Source: Nostoc sp. NMS7 (GTDB lineage Bacteria > Cyanobacteriota > Cyanobacteriia > Cyanobacteriales > Nostocaceae). From it: a DNA stretch of 40,910 nucleotides. Made by a program: the position numbers and the translations under genes. The notes beneath the pieces were generated by a model that saw only the letters and a program-made list of their open reading frames with translations, was not told where the DNA came from and did no database searches. Position 1 is the stretch's first letter. The number at the start of each line of letters is the position of its first letter. Of the stretch, positions 40,106 through 40,910 are shown piece by piece. The DNA is taken from NCBI RefSeq assembly GCF_017115085.1, contig NZ_JABXKJ010000261.1:1-40910 (forward strand). The letters are read 5' to 3'.

Positions 40106-40567
40106 CTATTTCCAATCAGGAATCACGTCACCTTCTCCTTCTCCACCAATACCGATTCCAGTATTATATATTTTTGCATCAGTCAGATTGAGATCATTCA
40201 TTGATGCTTGATACACATTAGAATCGTTAATCGTAGCGCGAGTAAAATTTACCCCGTTGAGATTGGTTTGCTTCAAATTCACATTGGTTACATAAGCCGA
40301 TGTTAGATTAGCACCTGCCAAGTTTGCACCAGTTAAGTCAGCACCTTCGAGGTTAGCCCCTACAAGGTTGGCTCCTTGGAGCTTCGAGCCTCTCAAATCA
40401 GCACCAATTAAATGAGCGCCACTGAGGTTAGCTCCCGATAGATCACACTTGACACATTCCCCAGTTGAAAGCAGCTTTTGTAAGTCCTGCGGATTCCCGG
40501 CTCTAACCGAGCTAGTGAAAAATAGGGGAGTTGCTAAGGCAATGGCCGCTAATAGCTGGAGTTTCAT
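40106..40567 (-). CDS. Secreted pentapeptide-repeat protein
   Basis: A 153-residue protein with a signal peptide (MKLQLLAAIALATPLFFTSSVRAG, cleavage near residue 23) and a short linker with CVKC. About 15-17 tandem pentapeptides of the A(N/D)LXX type follow (DLSGANLSGAHLIGADLRGSKLQGANL and so on to about residue 135), which form a right-handed quadrilateral beta-helix. The tail is Gly/Glu-rich. It is probably periplasmic or in the thylakoid lumen; function is unknown, as for most cyanobacterial family members. The CxxC before the helix is a common feature of this subgroup. A purine-rich AAGGGGGAAAA site precedes the ATG. Confidence 0.92.
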   Translation of the reverse strand: MKLQLLAAIALATPLFFTSSVRAGNPQDLQKLLSTGECVKCDLSGANLSGAHLIGADLRGSKLQGANLVGANLEGADLTGANLAGANLTSAYVTNVNLKQTNLNGVNFTRATINDSNVYQASMNDLNLTDAKIYNTGIGIGGEGEGDVIPDWK

Positions 40568-40910
40568 AATTTTCCCCCTTAATAATCAAGTTGCGTCCGT
40601 TCTGTCCCTCACCAGTCTATTATCTCACTAAACTTTGTGAGGTCAATCTATCTATGCGCTGAAAAATTGGTTGCGATCGCAAACAGCGAACCTAGAGAAG
40701 GAAAAAATGTCATTTCTTCTGTTTTTTGACGATTTTTAGTCGATAACCTGCCAATGTTAAATCACTGTTAAATCTTTTTAAAAGCTTGGACTACTCGCTA
40801 AAGATTGTCTATTTTTATAAGTATTTATACTTGATGAATTGATTCCATAACATATCCCTCTTTCAAGAAACACTTGACGTAAAGCTTATGTAGAAAGGGT
40901 TTGATAAAAT
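40568..40910. other. Upstream region of the pentapeptide gene, window end
   Basis: No gene is supported. GGTTGCGATCGCAAAC (about 40669-40684) contains HIP1 within a palindrome. The rest is AT-rich, and any promoter for the minus-strand gene would lie at 40570-40640. Confidence 0.4.

Noticed and set aside
1..40910. Search by eye for tRNA genes
   Set aside because: No T-loop GGTTCGAATC-type sequence with matching acceptor arms was found on either strand; a covariance search would be decisive.

Overview
The window looks like chromosome from a filamentous, Nostoc/Anabaena-type cyanobacterium. The octamer GCGATCGC (HIP1) recurs throughout, short tandem and palindromic repeats fill the gaps, and the proteins are typical of the group: bilin-type heme oxygenase, DUF2808, DUF3181, ABA4-like, glycogen branching enzyme, 1-Cys peroxiredoxin and a set resembling the hormogonium polysaccharide genes hpsL-hpsP. 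I see no rRNA, tRNA, CRISPR array or prophage.

Layout. 1-4.8 kb: septal transpeptidase FtsI, preceded by a bitopic protein that could fill the FtsL role, then a small lipoprotein, a probable structured RNA and a small membrane-anchored protein. 4.9-9.1 kb: GlgB, a graveyard of transposase and histidine-kinase fragments, a Uma2 protein and a 1-Cys peroxiredoxin. 9.4-16.2 kb: a minus-strand polysaccharide cluster (polymerase/ligase-like membrane protein, acyltransferase, one GT2 and two GT4 glycosyltransferases). 16.7-24.7 kb: housekeeping and small conserved genes (GlmM, heme oxygenase, CobW-type GTPase, ABA4-like, DUF3181, 2TM, DUF2237, a methyltransferase). 24.8-29.8 kb: an accessory stretch with LysR and U32-peptidase debris, a HicAB pair, an unrecognised 455-residue protein with three 14-residue repeats, DoxX, DUF2808, rearranged Uma2 copies and a MITE-like element that rewrote the end of a cupin gene. 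30.3-33.8 kb: TIGR04283-type glycosyltransferase, VTT membrane protein and a mercuric-reductase-like flavoprotein on one strand. 34-40.9 kb: SDR oxidoreductase, PGM1-related ATP-grasp protein, a repeat-rich gap, SAM hydrolase divergent from a 51-residue protein across a canonical NtcA box, a decayed Uma2 gene and a secreted pentapeptide-repeat protein.

How it fits together. Envelope themes dominate: FtsI and its partner (septal peptidoglycan), GlmM (amino-sugar precursor) and the hps-like cluster (exopolysaccharide). The most notable non-routine signals are the 354-bp MITE-like insertion with 11-bp inverted termini and a 12-bp target duplication, the uncharacterised coiled-coil-repeat protein beside HicAB, the small ORF under an NtcA box, and the folded RNA candidate near 4.0 kb. 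All family names come from reading the translations by eye; no database search was run.
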